Shown here piece by piece: positions 20,572 through 31,342 of a stretch of DNA of 64,000 bases. Every line of letters begins with the position of its first letter. Within the stretch, counting starts at the first letter, position 1. A program made the translations under genes and the position numbers. Under the pieces are notes generated by a model, which saw only the letters and a list, made by a program, of their open reading frames with translations, searched no databases and was not told where the DNA came from. The DNA comes from Emiliania huxleyi CCMP1516 (lineage: Eukaryota; Haptophyta; Isochrysidales; Noelaerhabdaceae): assembly GCF_000372725.1 (NCBI RefSeq), contig NW_005197128.1, positions 440,370 to 504,369 on the forward strand, given 5' to 3'.

Positions 20572-21419
20572 ATGCACGTCCTCCGTGCACCGTTGATGCG
20601 GTCGTCAATGCTGATGGCCCAGCACGGCCCCCTGCGCTTGGCGACGTGTGCCGCTTCACAGGACGCGTTCACCTTCGCTGCCGCGCCGGGTCTGCTCGTG
20701 TGGCGCAGTTTCGTGGAGGACCCGGTCGCACTCTTCCCGCGGGCATGGAAACTCGCCGACGCCGTCTCCGAGCTGGCCGCCGCCTCGCCACAGAGCAGTG
20801 TGTCGCCACAGCACAACTGCGCAACCAGCGCGAGGAGTACGTTTCGGTCGTGCTGCCGGACGCTGGCCGCTCGCTCAACTGCGAGCATTTCAAGAGCTAC
20901 GGCGAGGGCCACGAGCTCACGTATTTCCGCGGCAATCGCAACCTGCCGTCGCTGGTGCTGCCCGTCGTCGAGTGGCTCGAGGCGCTGCCCGCCGTGCAGC
21001 GTGAGGTCTTCGAAGGGCGAAGCCAGCGCGGGCGGAAGACGGACAGGCCTCTCGAGTGGCGGCTCACGCTCAACCGCTACCAAGTCCGCGACATCGAGGC
21101 GCCGCGCGCCGGCTTCCCGTGGCACCGCGACATCGAGGCCAACGGCGCGTCGACGATGATCGTGGGCCTGGGCACGGCGGGCCGCATTCAGTTTGCGGAG
21201 AACACCGAGGGAGAGCTCGACGGCATGAAGTACGATGCGGGCGAGGAGCCGGAGCCGTGCGTGGACGTGACGCTCGCGCCGGGCGACCTGCTCGTGCTGA
21301 CGGGCAAGGCGCGGTGGGACATGATCCACCGCGTCGTCGGCGAGGACGAGGCGGCGGCGGCGGCGGCGGGCGACGCCGAGGGGCGCGCGCGCATGGAGAT
21401 CGTGCTCGGGTGCTGGTGA
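20572..21419 (+). CDS. AlkB-like 2-oxoglutarate/Fe(II) dioxygenase
   Basis: The start is the ATG at 20572 (MHVLRAPLMRSS). After about 75 residues the coding frame shifts near 20795-20815 and continues as REEYVSVVLPDAGRS to the stop at 21419. It shows the H-x-D iron ligands in FPWHRDIEANG, a MIVGLG strand, the second histidine in MIHRVV and a C-terminal RMEIVLGCW with the 2-oxoglutarate-binding Arg. This is the AlkB-type double-stranded beta-helix. It should oxidatively demethylate nucleic acid or a protein. The frame break is either a very short intron or a sequencing indel; no convincing splice pair was found. Confidence 0.75.
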
Positions 21420-22849
21420 GGGAGGGGTCTTCGTCAGAGGTTGTAGGTCAGCGACCCCCGACCCGGGAGCTGGAGTGCAGAGCGATGCTGTGCATGAATT
21501 GCGCAGCGGCATCGTCGCTCGCCCGACTGGTCTGTCCGCCGACCTTCTAAGCGACCGGCGACCGCGCGCGAGCCGTCGACGCCCACACCAACCTTCCAAG
21601 CGACCGCGCGACCGCGCGAACCGCGACCCGCGTCGCGCCGCCGCCAAACTGCACATCCGGGCATGAGCTCAGTCAAGCCCGTGGACCGTCGTCGCGAGCG
21701 CGGTCGCCGACGGCCGGCCTCCGACGGCGGCACGGCCGAGCAGAACGCGTCCGAGTGGTGGAACGCGGCGGCGACGGCAATCGCGCGCCTGCCGAGCGGC
21801 TGAACATACCTCTTAGCGGCCAAATGCACAGAGCACGCTCGGTCTGCACTCGTCGCCGCCGCCCACGCCACCGCGTTCGACCTCGCCTCGGCCCGCGCCC
21901 ACACCGCACCTGTGCTGGCGGGGATCATGCCTTCATAGGCGACGTGGTAGATGTTAGGACGCGTCCGGCGCCGATTTTCATTGGAAATTTACTGCACGGC
22001 CTGGGCCGGGATTTATTGTCGTAATTTCTGCCAGTGTGTCTGAGAAGAGGAGAGACGCCGGTGATGACGAAGCAGAAACTAGCGCAGACGAGAGCAGGGC
22101 AGACCGGACCCGGGGACTGGGGAGCCGGAGCAGACGGTAGGGGGTAGACAGCGTCCTAATCTAAAATCTCAGGATTCAGGATTGAGGCATCGCTTCAGTG
22201 AGGCCAAAGTGAGTTTATGGATGTGTGAGAACGGTACGGGACGCGAGGAGTCACGCGGACCGACTCGTCGGTGACTCTGCTGCACGCCGTTTCAGAATTT
22301 TTCTCAGCGTGAGCGAGACGTGGAAGAGTGCCACCGTCGGGTAGGACGGGTCGGCCCGGAGAATCAGAGTAGCCGTCGTGGTCGCGGCGAGCAGCGCCGG
22401 CCACTCCGGCGCCGCGTCGGCAACATGGGAGCATGTCCACCGCCACTTCGCGGTCGCAGCGCTGTTTGTCGCCCAAAACGCCGCTGATCCCTCTGGCGGG
22501 CCAAAGATCGACTCGCATGTCGATTTCGACGCGACGGGCGCATGGAGGCATCACGTCTCCATGCGCCCGTCAAGTCGGAACCAGTCTGCGGCGACCACAG
22601 CGCTCACCGCAGGGATCGGCGAGCTTTTCATAGTCAAGCGATTGCGCGAAATCCCACAGTGGTGGATTTTGGGGCGGCGTCCACCCCCTACAGACGGCAT
22701 CTCGGCCGCCGAGGGCGGAACGTTGGGAAGAGGCACGAGGAGGGCGGCGACCTCGACCGACTATGGAGGACCCGTCGCCAGACGACGCAGGGCAGAAGAC
22801 GGTGAGACGCAGCAGACGCGCAGGGCGAGACGAGGGAGGGAGCAGGACT
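21420..22849. other. Intergenic, possible degraded LINE upstream part
   Basis: No supported gene. From about 22640 to 22890 a plus-strand frame (ending RRMYDEIN then stop) runs into the LINE 3' fragment, so this stretch may hold more of the same element in decayed form. A perfect hairpin lies at 22533-22571. Confidence 0.4.
22533..22571. repeat. 15-bp-arm hairpin
   Basis: Perfect inverted arms GACGGGCGCATGGAG and its complement are separated by 9 bases. It lies upstream of the LINE 3' fragment. Its function is unknown. Confidence 0.7.
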
Positions 22850-23068
22850 TTGCGGAGATCAGCAGGAGGATGTACGACGAGATTAATTAGGAGCAGCAGG
22901 GACCCGAGGGACCATGTGGAAGACGGCTAGTGCTAGCCCCCCATCGGGAGGGGGACGACCCCGGCTAGTCGCCGACCACACCCACAAAGAACCCTGCACA
23001 AAGATCGCAAGGGCGGGGGCCTGTTCCTTTTTACCCATCTCACAGTAGAAAGGTGTCCGTTTTTATTT
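22850..23068 (+). mobile_element. LINE-type 3' end fragment, copy 1
   Basis: About 219 bp, more than 90 percent identical to 61951-62162. The 5' part encodes EISRRMYDEI before a stop, like the end of a LINE polyprotein. The 3' part has the conserved CCTTTTTACCCATCTC and ends in a T-rich stretch. Relative to copy 2 it carries a 4-bp insertion (ATTA) in the coding part. No clear target-site duplication was seen, so this copy may extend further upstream. Confidence 0.65.
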
Positions 23069-23138
23069 CAGAGTGTGTCTGTGATGATCGGGCGCCCGTC
23101 GTCGCCATTCGTTGCATCTGAGCATCTCCGGTGCTGCC

Positions 23139-24259
23139 ATGCTCGCGGTGCCCCTCCAGAAGCCTCGCAAGGCCTGGTCGCTCGCTGCGGGCCTCACCGC
23201 CCTCTGCCTCCTCCTCTTTGCTTCCGGCGCCGTGAAGCCGCCGCGGCAGACCTCCGACCACTCTGCGGCCGAAGAGAACGCTGCCGCCCAGAAGGCGGTG
23301 GGCAACGCCTTCTTTTCTTTTGTGGACACAATTACCAAGACGCAGCAGGCGCAGGACGCCTACATCTCTTCAATGGACTCGAAGTACCAGACGAGCGACA
23401 GCGGCGGCGGCGCCGGCCTGAAGGGCGACGTTATGCCGGCAGGGGATGGGCTCGACGGCAAAGGCACAGAGGCGGCCGCTGCGGAGTACATGCGCCTGCA
23501 GGGCGGCACGCAGAGCAACATGATCGACGCAGCGAGCAGCTTCGCCACAGGCGACCTCAAGAGCAGGGAGGAGGTCGACGCGATGATGGAGGGCGAGAGC
23601 GTCGAGTCGAAGACGGGCTCCGCAATGCACTCGAGTACGTTGTTGCTCAACGACCTGGGCAAGGCGACACGCAGACACACGCGACACGCACCGTCACCGA
23701 GCCTGCCCTCCCAATCCCCCTTCTACTCGGGCTCATTCCTCGACTCCATCCCTCCTTCGCGCAGGCGGGCAAGGCCCTGGGCGCCGCCGCCTTGCTGGTC
23801 TCGGATGTGCGGCTCTACCATGTGGTCGCCAAGGTGACGACGCACTACGGTGCCGAGCGCCCCGGCGCGCTCAAAGGCGACGTGATCTACTTCCCTCACG
23901 ACGGCCCAAAGGCGGCGGCCAAGGCGCTCGCCAACAGCGCGAGGGAGGCGCTTCGCGACCGCGTGGCGTGGCTCAAGGGCACCGACTTTCGCGTGGCCTT
24001 TGTCGGCCCCGACGGCAACCGTGACAACTTGATGAAGTGGCTGCGCGGCCGAAACGTGGTCGCCGTGCGACCTTGGGTGGTGTACAACCACCTCGCAGTG
24101 CGCGCGGCGCTCAACGAGGCGATGGGCAACCCAGAGGTCACGCCCGCGCCGCAATCGCTCCTCGCGGACATCCAGACCGAGCTCGAGGGTCTCGAAAGAA
24201 GAGTGGTGAAATTTAGAAAAGGAGTTGCGGTGTTGATCGCCGCGGGAGCCCTCTTATAG
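23139..24259 (+). CDS. Membrane-anchored protein with Helitron DUF6570-like C-terminal half
   Basis: Exon 1 is 23139-23663 and exon 2 is 23765-24259, giving 339 residues. The intron 23664-23764 has a GC donor (AAG|GCGACA) and a CGCAG acceptor. Residues about 9-31 (AWSLAAGLTALCLLLFASGA) are a signal anchor or signal peptide. Exon 1 is otherwise polar. Exon 2 reads VRLYHVVAKVTTHYG, ALKGDVIYFPHDG, then FRVAFVGPDGN and NHLAVRAALNEAMGNPEV. That order recalls the N-terminal DUF6570 region of Helitron-like proteins (LRG-VI-FPQD, then VRR-V-AL-WL-NP). It may be a captured or coincidental similarity. No other family was recognised. Confidence 0.6.
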
Positions 24260-24418
24260 CCCCCGCCAGTTCGGGGGGCTCCGTGTCCGATATATACGAT
24301 CACGAATATGCACAACGGACACACGCCAACGAATATACACAGGAGGACACATGCCAATAAACGCGCAAACTAACGAGTCGCGCGGGGGTGGGGTGGGGGG
24401 GGGGGGGTCATGCGCGTC

Positions 24419-27400
24419 TCAAATGCAGGGGAAGGTCCGATGGCGGTCCGACTTAGCGGCGGCCCGCTCAGCGCCGTGCGGTGGCGCCGTCATCTCCTGA
24501 AGCTCCCGCACGTTCCACAGCAGCTTCTCGCGCACCGACGTGAACCAATCGGCGTGCTGGTCGATGGCGCACACGCCCGGCACCGGCCAGTGCGACGTTG
24601 TGACGACGACGCAATCGCCGGGGTGGAGGGTCTGCGGGCAGCGGCCGTCGAATGAGACTTGCGCCGTCGAGACGCGCGAGCCTACGGCAAGGTTCCGAGA
24701 AGCTTTCGATGGAGCTCTGCCCGACGGTGCGGAGAAGGCACCGAGGCGCGCGGCTCCCTCGGGAAGCTCGACGCGCACAACCACCGAGTCTGGCAGCACG
24801 GTCGGCCGGAAGGAGAGGGAGTGCGGGCAGATGGGCGTCAGCAGGATGGAAGGGTTTGACGGCGCGACGAGGGGGCCGCCCGCCGCGAGCGAGTAGGCGG
24901 TGGAGCCTGGTGCATCCACACGGCGAGCTGAGGGCGGGGCTTCGGCATCGGGCGGTGTGTTCGGAGCATCGCGGGAATGCAAGGGCTGCGCAAGCGGTGC
25001 ATGCGGCAGCAGTGGCGCTGGAGCCACCCGAAGCCGTGTCCTCCGCGAGTCGGAATGCGGAGTACCGGAGTCCGCATCTAGCTGGCCGAGCCGGTGGGCG
25101 TGGCGATGATGAGACCGTCGGCCTGCGCCGTGGTCACGTGGCTCTCGTCGACGTAGAGCTCGAGCATCCTACCCATCAGCCGCAGAGACTCTATCCAGAG
25201 ACTCTCTCCGCTCAGGCTCGGCCCGCCGGGCGAGGCTGGGCGAGGGATCGAGGCGTGTCGGAGGGCGGGTCTCGCCGGCCGCCGAGCGCGTGTCGAGCGA
25301 TCTTGGCGGCGGCGGCGCGGGCGGCGGCGGGGCGGGCTGCGGAAGCGAGGGCGGCGAGGGCGGCGGCGGCGGCGGCGGGTGTAAGGGCGGCGGCGGCGAA
25401 GGCGGCTGCGAGGGCGGCGGTGGGGAGGGCGGCTGCGACGGCGGAGGCGGCGAGGGCGGAGGAGGCGAGGGCGGAGGCGGCGAGGGGGGAGGCGCGTACC
25501 CGAGAAAGGTCGCTTCGCCGCGGTCGATCACAACCTCGTTGAGCGCGAGCCACTCCTCGCCGTCGTCCTCGGCCGCCCCGCCCAAGCCCGCGCGGCCCAC
25601 CCCGCCGCCGCCTCCTCCACCGTCGCCTCCTCCGCCGGTGGCGCGCTTCCGCCGTATGCGGCACGAGAGGCGGACGCGCGGCGTCAGGTGGCAGCCGCCA
25701 CGGATGAGCTGCCGGAGCTGCGCCTCGTGCTGCTCGTACGGGAAGGGGGTCCTGGGGAGGAGGAGGGCGGGCGTGGGAGGAGGCGGCATACATGAGAGGA
25801 GGCGGCATGAGAGGCGGCGGCATGAGAGGAAGCGGCATGAGAGGAGGCGGCATGAGAGGAGGCGGCATGAGAGGAGGCGGCATGAGAGGAGGCGGCATGA
25901 GAGGAGGCGGCATGAGAGGCGGGCGGTCGGGCGGAGGGCAGGGGGCGGGCTACAGGAAGCCGAGCGAGCCCATCGAGAAGGAGATGACGGGCGGCATGGC
26001 GCGCGGGAAGAGCGACGACGCCCACAGCAGCGTGCCGTCACCGCCCAAGCAGACGACAACGTCGACCCTGCGCGACATGTCTCGGGCATGTCATGGACGT
26101 GTCATGGACGTGTCATGGACGTGTCTCACGGTAGGGCTCGTCGAGCCGCGCCTGTCCGCGAGCGAATCGACGTCGAGCAGCGCCGCGTCCGGCGGCGCGC
26201 CACTGTCACCGCCGCCGCCGCCGCCGCCGCGCCCGCCCTCGACGGCCCTCCGCCACGTCACGAGCTGCGGCCGCCTAATCTCGCGCGATCTCGGCTCATC
26301 TCGGCTCGGCTCGGGCTCATCTCCGCCACGTCGCGAGGGTCCGCCAGCGGGGAGGGAAGGTGTAGGAAAGGTCTAGGAAAGGTCTAGGAAAGGTCTAGGA
26401 AAGGTCTAGGAAGTCCGCCAGCGTGGAGGGAAGGTGGCGGCGGTGGTCAGGTCCGCGTACACCGGCGGCTCGACGACGATCGTCGGCCGATGGCCTCCGT
26501 CGTAGAGGCTCCCCGAGCAGAGCGTCGCCGCGAGCGAGACGAGGGCGGAGGTCACCTGGGAGATCGCCGAGGTGCGGCCGAGGTGCAGCCGAGGTGCGGC
26601 CGAGGTGCAGCCGAGGTGCGGCCGAGGTGCGGCCGAGGTGCGGCCGAGGTGCGGCCGAGGTGCAGCCGAGGTGCGGCCGAGGTGCGGCCGAGGTGCAGCC
26701 GAGGTGCGGCCGAGGTGCGGCCGAGGTGCGGCCGAGGTGCAGCCGAGGTGCAGCCGAGGTGCGGCCGAGATGTCACCTCGGGCGCGTTCGGCTTCTTGAT
26801 GAGCAGGAAAGTCGACGGCGGTGTGGTCCACATCAGCCGCACCAGCGTCTCCGCCTTGCGGGCCTGCGTCATGAAAACAGCGTCAGGACATCTCGCGCGG
26901 TGTGACTGAGATATCTCCCCATCTCTCCCCATATCTCCCCCCTGTCTCGCGCGGTGTGACTGAGAGCATCGCGTCAATACAAGGGCTACGAACACAGCGG
27001 AACGCCGTTCAATACGGCTGAGAAGGCGTGCCCTCTCGAGGGCGAGTCGGAGTACACGGGTCTGTCTCCCGCATCTAGGCCTCGAGATATGGGGGAGATA
27101 TGGGGGAGATATGGGGGAGATATGGGGGAGATATGGGTCTGTCTTCCGCATCTGGGCGCGCGCGCCGACATGACGTAGTTGTCCGACGGCGCCTGCAGCT
27201 CCACCTCGTCCGCGGTCGCCTTGAGCAGCTGCAAGCCCGCCTTGCTCGAGCTACTCTCGCGCCCAGCGGAAGCGGAGGCGGAGGCGGTCGCGGCGGCGGG
27301 GCCGTGCGTGGCGCGGGAGAGGAGGACTCTCGAGCGCTGACTCAGCTCACTGAGTCCGCCGCCGCCTCCGCCGCCTCCTCCGCCTCCGCCGCCGCTTTCC

Positions 27401-29033
27401 GCCGCCCCGCCCCCGCCCACCTCACCCGGCAGCAGTTCGGGCCGCGGCGGTTCGAAGCCGTCCGCGGTGAGGAGGCACGCGCGCTCGAGGGCCTACGTCG
27501 TGAAGACACCGAGGTCAGCGTTGGACAGCCGTGCAGTGGACTCGGAGCCTCGCGCGGATACGCAACCCAGCGGGAGAGCCAGCGGGAGAGCCAGCGGGAG
27601 AGCTAGCGGGAGAGCGGCACACGTGTCGTTACGTGTGGTCTCGAGCGCTAGTCGGGACGCGCGGGTCCGACCGTCCTTCCGCATCTAGGATCGCAGGCCG
27701 TCGCATCCGCAAACTTCGCAAACGGCGAGGGAGGCGGCTCGGGCTCCCCGCCGATGTCGCGGCTCTTGCGGCGGCCTCCCCGCACGGCGCCGTCCTCCCA
27801 CTGCCCAACCAAGACGGGGCCGCGGTCCCACCCGAGAGGAAGCTTCTCGGACCCTTCCGCGTAGGGAGGCGGCGGCGGAGGCGGCCCGTCCGCATTCTTC
27901 TTCCGCCTCCGCCCGGCCAAAGAGCCGCCGCCGCCGCCGCCGCCGATGAGTCCCGAGCAGCTCTCCCCCACCTCCGCCTCCGCCTCCGCCTCCTCCCCAG
28001 AGCCGGTCCAGCGGCGCTCTGTGCTGTGCGACCGCTCGCGAAGCGACTCGAGCGCGCCGCCGCCCGCGCCGCCGCCGCCGCCCGCGCCGCCGCCGCCGCC
28101 CGCGCCGCCGCCGCCGCCTCCACTCGCGGCAGTGGCAGGCAGCTCCCACCACTCGAGGCTGCGAGGCGACAGCCCACTCCCGCCCGCCGCGCCGCCGCCG
28201 CCCTCGCCGCCCCGGCCGCTCGCGCTGCATGCGCCGCTCGCGCCGACGCCGTCGGCCGAGCCATTGGCATATGCGTTGGCGGATGCGCTGGCACCGTTGG
28301 CGGCGCCGTTGGCGGCGCCGTTGCCACTGCCGTTGCCACTGCCGTTGCCACTGCCGTTGCCACTGCCGTTGCCACTGCCGTTGCCACTGCCGTTGCCACT
28401 GCCGTTGCCGCAGCCGTTAGCGTTGGCGTTGGCGCCGCTACCATTGCCGTGGCCATTGCTATTGCCGTTGGCGGTGCCGCTGGCGAACCCGTCCTCTGTG
28501 CCGAGGCCGAGCTGGGAGCAGAGCTCTCCTCCGCCCGCGGCGAGGCAGAGGCTGACTGGGTCGAGGCTCATTTGCCCCGAGAGCTGCTCCATGTTTTTGA
28601 GCGACGGTACGCGCGGCATGACTATCGAGTAGCCGCGCGTGCCGCCGTCGCCGCCCTCCGCGCCGCCCTCGCCCGCCATCGGGTCGGGCAGCGGCCGCTG
28701 GAAGGAGCGCGATACGAGCGGCGTCGAGGGCAGCGACCCGCTGGGCGAGCGGGCCGTTGCGGTGGCTGCAGCGCTCACTCGAGGCGACGCGCTCAGCGTG
28801 GCAGTCGGCGTGGGCGGAGGCGACGCTTCGGAGGAGGGAGGCATCGAGCTCATCGGAGTCGCCGGCGCGTGCGGCGGCGGCGGCTGCTGCTTCACCAGAG
28901 CCGCGAGCAGCGCCTCGAGCCGCTCGTTGTCGCGCCGCTGCAGGCGCAGCGCGGCGACGGCACCGGCCACGGCGCCCGCGGCGGCAACAGCAAAGGCGAC
29001 AGCGAGGTCAAAGCCGCTCGAGGGGGAGGGCAT
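24419..29033 (-). CDS. NADK: NAD kinase, intron-rich, with long membrane-anchored N-terminus
   Basis: Phosphorylates NAD(H) to NADP(H) using ATP. Family motifs lie in separate exons: [14 protein letters not shown] (26777-26863), [20 protein letters not shown] and GSLGFL|T (25954-26067), LNEVVIDRG (25500-25751), LIIATPTG (25092-25168), and [13 protein letters not shown]...[13 protein letters not shown] and VSFDGR (24419-24906). Invariant residues fix introns 24907-25091 (GC donor), 25169-25499, 25752-25953 and 26556-26776. The probable first exon (29033 to about 27690) encodes a signal anchor ([20 protein letters not shown]) and low-complexity Gly/Ser/Asn repeats. A second exon starts at 27492. 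Attachment of the long N-terminus to this gene is inferred from strand and the lack of another start. The catalytic GGDG and NE/D motifs are intact. Confidence 0.88.
25790..25920. repeat. 15-bp tandem array inside NADK intron
   Basis: About eight units of GGCATGAGAGGAGGC make up most of intron 25752-25953 of the NAD kinase gene. Confidence 0.9.
26088..26126. repeat. 11-13 bp tandem array (GTCATGGACGT) in NADK
   Basis: Three copies of a GTCATGGACGT unit fill a very short intron between the [11 protein letters not shown] exon and the preceding one. Confidence 0.85.
26337..26436. repeat. 11-bp array bordered by a duplicated exon piece
   Basis: Five units of GGTCTAGGAAA (26361-26410) are bordered on both sides by a copy of a 21-bp sequence GTCCGCCAGCG(G/T)GGAGGGAAG (about 26338 and 26413). 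The right copy is coding sequence of the NAD kinase exon. Confidence 0.8.
26556..26776 (-). repeat. NADK intron made of an 11-bp array with matching splice borders
   Basis: A 221-bp intron between KKPNAPE and VTSALVS. About 18 units of GAGGTGCGGCC fill it almost completely. Both borders read AG|GTGAC(A/C)TC on the coding strand, so donor and acceptor flanks are direct repeats. Confidence 0.85.
27085..27135. repeat. GATATGGGGGA 11-bp array
   Basis: Four to five units of GATATGGGGGA, presumed intronic between NAD kinase exons. A related CATATCTCCCC motif lies at 26910-26940. Confidence 0.8.
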
Positions 29034-29126
29034 AGGGAGGTTGGTCTACCTCCCCGATCGGGCCGCGAGAGCGCACGAAAAAAAGAAAAAAAAGAAAAGA
29101 AATCGGGCAATGCTAACGCGTAGGCA
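29034..29126. promoter_or_regulatory. 93-bp bidirectional promoter (NADK / glycosyltransferase-like)
   Basis: Only 93 bp separate the divergent ATGs at 29033 (-) and 29127 (+). It holds an A-rich run of AAAAAAAG-type blocks at 29078-29102, in the place where other genes have AAAAGAATT motifs. Confidence 0.55.
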
Positions 29127-30485
29127 ATGCCTCGTAGGCTGACGCCTCGATTGCAACGTCTGCTCCTCGCTCCTCGCATGCTGTGGCGTACAACAGCCGT
29201 CTTGCTGGCCTTCATCGCTGCAAACGCCGCACCGGCTGAGCGAGCGCGGCTAATTTCCAGCAGGCGCCACGTTGGCCGGTCCTCTGAGACGCTTACTCTT
29301 CTTCCCCGCTGGCAGAATGACACCACGATTATGGCGGCCTCCCGCCACACTGGCCGCCGGCACGTTATTGCACAGCAAAGCGTGGCGGAAGCTATTGTTT
29401 CGCCCACCTCCTCCCCTCGAATCGTCATCGCCGACAAGAGCTCGCGCGAGTGGCTCGGAGGCGGCAAATTTGCAGGCCGCTCCCGCTCGCTGTATGCGAG
29501 ACTCTCTCCAGGCTCGCCTGTGCATATTGCGCGTGCCGCGTCGGTGCATGCACTGCTTCAAAACTTCTCCCTGCCGGTTGCCTTTTCGCTCGAGAGGCTC
29601 GGCTGGGCGAGCGCCGGCGTCGATTGGGCTCTGGTCGACTGGGAGAGACCCGGCGGGGTGGCGGAGCTAGCGAGGCGGTACGACTTGGTCCTCGCCTTCC
29701 CGCCGCTCCTCAAGAGGGAGAGCCTCGGTCACGGCACGACAGGGCGCGTCGTGACCTTTCTCGACGAGCCGCTGCCCTATGCAGACCCTCAGACGGCGTT
29801 GGAGGCGGCGCGCCGCGCGGGCGGCTGCTCCAGATGCGCTGTGGCGCACTTCTACTCGCCCGACCCGCGGGTCTACCCCCTCGCTCCGCCCTACCTGCCT
29901 CGCCTCTTTGACCCGTACGCGGACCTCCCGGGAGGCAAGCCCCGCCTCTTCTTTATGCAAAAGCGGTCGATGTACGCCGAGGCGACGGCGGCGGAGCTCG
30001 TCTCGATGGGGTACGCGCCCGTGCCGACCGCGGCGAGAGGCGGTCCGGCTGGCGGCAGCAGGGCCAGCGCCGTGCACTCCGAGTCTTGGTCGTTCACGGG
30101 TCCGATGAACACGGCCGACTACCTGCGCCGCCTCTCTGGCTGCAAGTGGGTGCTGAACCTCGACCTCAAGCAGTCGGCGGGCCAGGTGTCGGCAGAGGCG
30201 TCGCTGCTCGGCGTGCCGACCATCTCGGTGCGCGGGAAGGCGAACCCCGACCGGCTGCTGCCGCCGCAGCTGCTGCTGCCGCGCTCCGTCTCGCAGGCGC
30301 AGGCCCTCGCCGCCGTTCGGCGCATCATTGAATTTTACGACGCCAACCCCGAGGAGTACGCGCGGCTGGCGGACGAGGTGCGCCGCACCGCTGCGCGGGT
30401 GCTCACGCCGCCGCCCCGCGCGCACCTCTTCGGATCCTTGGTTGGGGCATGCTGCGAAGAGAGCAACTTGACGAGCGCTGTGTGA
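29127..30485 (+). CDS. Secretory-pathway glycosyltransferase-like protein
   Basis: An intronless frame of 452 residues. The N-terminus MPRRLTPRLQRLLLAPRMLW plus TAVLLAFIAANAAPA is a type II signal anchor or signal peptide. The C-terminal half has YLRRLSGCKWVLNLDLKQ followed by GQVSAEASLLGVPTISVRG. This is the E-A-x-x-x-G-x-P pattern that binds the donor sugar nucleotide in GT-B fold glycosyltransferases. The family cannot be named. It is probably a Golgi enzyme. Confidence 0.65.
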   Translation: MPRRLTPRLQRLLLAPRMLWRTTAVLLAFIAANAAPAERARLISSRRHVGRSSETLTLLPRWQNDTTIMAASRHTGRRHVIAQQSVAEAIVSPTSSPRIVIADKSSREWLGGGKFAGRSRSLYARLSPGSPVHIARAASVHALLQNFSLPVAFSLERLGWASAGVDWALVDWERPGGVAELARRYDLVLAFPPLLKRESLGHGTTGRVVTFLDEPLPYADPQTALEAARRAGGCSRCAVAHFYSPDPRVYPLAPPYLPRLFDPYADLPGGKPRLFFMQKRSMYAEATAAELVSMGYAPVPTAARGGPAGGSRASAVHSESWSFTGPMNTADYLRRLSGCKWVLNLDLKQSAGQVSAEASLLGVPTISVRGKANPDRLLPPQLLLPRSVSQAQALAAVRRIIEFYDANPEEYARLADEVRRTAARVLTPPPRAHLFGSLVGACCEESNLTSAV

Positions 30486-31120
30486 TGACCACCATACGAG
30501 TGACCGCATTGTTCACGCATCACGGAGACGACCAGCTTGTACGTGCTTAGGTCTGTACAGCTCTGCATGCCTAGAGACGATGATCGAGACATGTAGCATG
30601 CAGCACACAGTCTGTATAGAGAGCATCTGCACCATACAGACCCTCTCTGCACACACAGTGCACTCTTGGGTGGGATTCTGTATTCTGCACCTGCATTGTG
30701 CATTCTGTACGACTCTTTTTTGGGCCTCTCCTACCTATATTGGGCGAGTTTTTGCATTCTGCACCTGCATCCTGCATCGGTACTCTGTCCGCTCTCTCCT
30801 GGCTGTGGGTGAGTTTTTGCATTCCGCATTCTGCATCCTGCATCCTGCACGTCTCTCACAGCTGTAGCTTTGGGCCCGCTTCTGCATTCTGCATTCTGCA
30901 TCTGCATCCTGCATCGGGTGCAGTTCACAGCTTTGGGCCCGCTTCTGCATTCTGCATTCTGCATCTGCATCCTGCATCGGGTGCAGTTCACAGCTTTGGG
31001 GCCGATTCTGCATTCTGCATTCTGCATTCTGCATCCTGCATCGGGCGCAGTGCACAGCTTTGGGGCCGATTCTGCATTCTGCACCAGCATGTAGCATGTT
31101 CTGCATTTTGTAGCACGATT

Positions 31121-31309
31121 CATAATAGTACAACACATATAAGTCCGTTCCGGACACCAGGGTTTAATCTGCGCTCCTTTTTCGCATGGACAAGTCTGCG
31201 GCTATGATAGTTCGCCAGAGCTCACACGCTGTTCCCTAGGCCCTGCCGGGGGCTGCTATGTGCGACCGCCGGGCCGCGTCGCGCCGTTGGCGCTCCTCAG
31301 GAGGTGATC
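31121..31309. repeat. 189-bp duplicated unit, copy 1
   Basis: About 98 percent identical to 31343-31531. It begins CATAATAGTACAACACATAT, has a TATA-like ACATATAAG, and ends CTCAGGAGGTGATC. It is not recognisable as tRNA, 5S or an snRNA. A T-run follows (31334-31341). Confidence 0.85.
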
Positions 31310-31342
31310 GTAGCTCTCGTGTTGTGTTGGTGTGTTTTTTTT

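Noticed and set aside
26575..26770. Regular repeats resembling a CRISPR array
   Set aside because: Units are 11 bp with no unique spacers, in a spliced eukaryotic intron.
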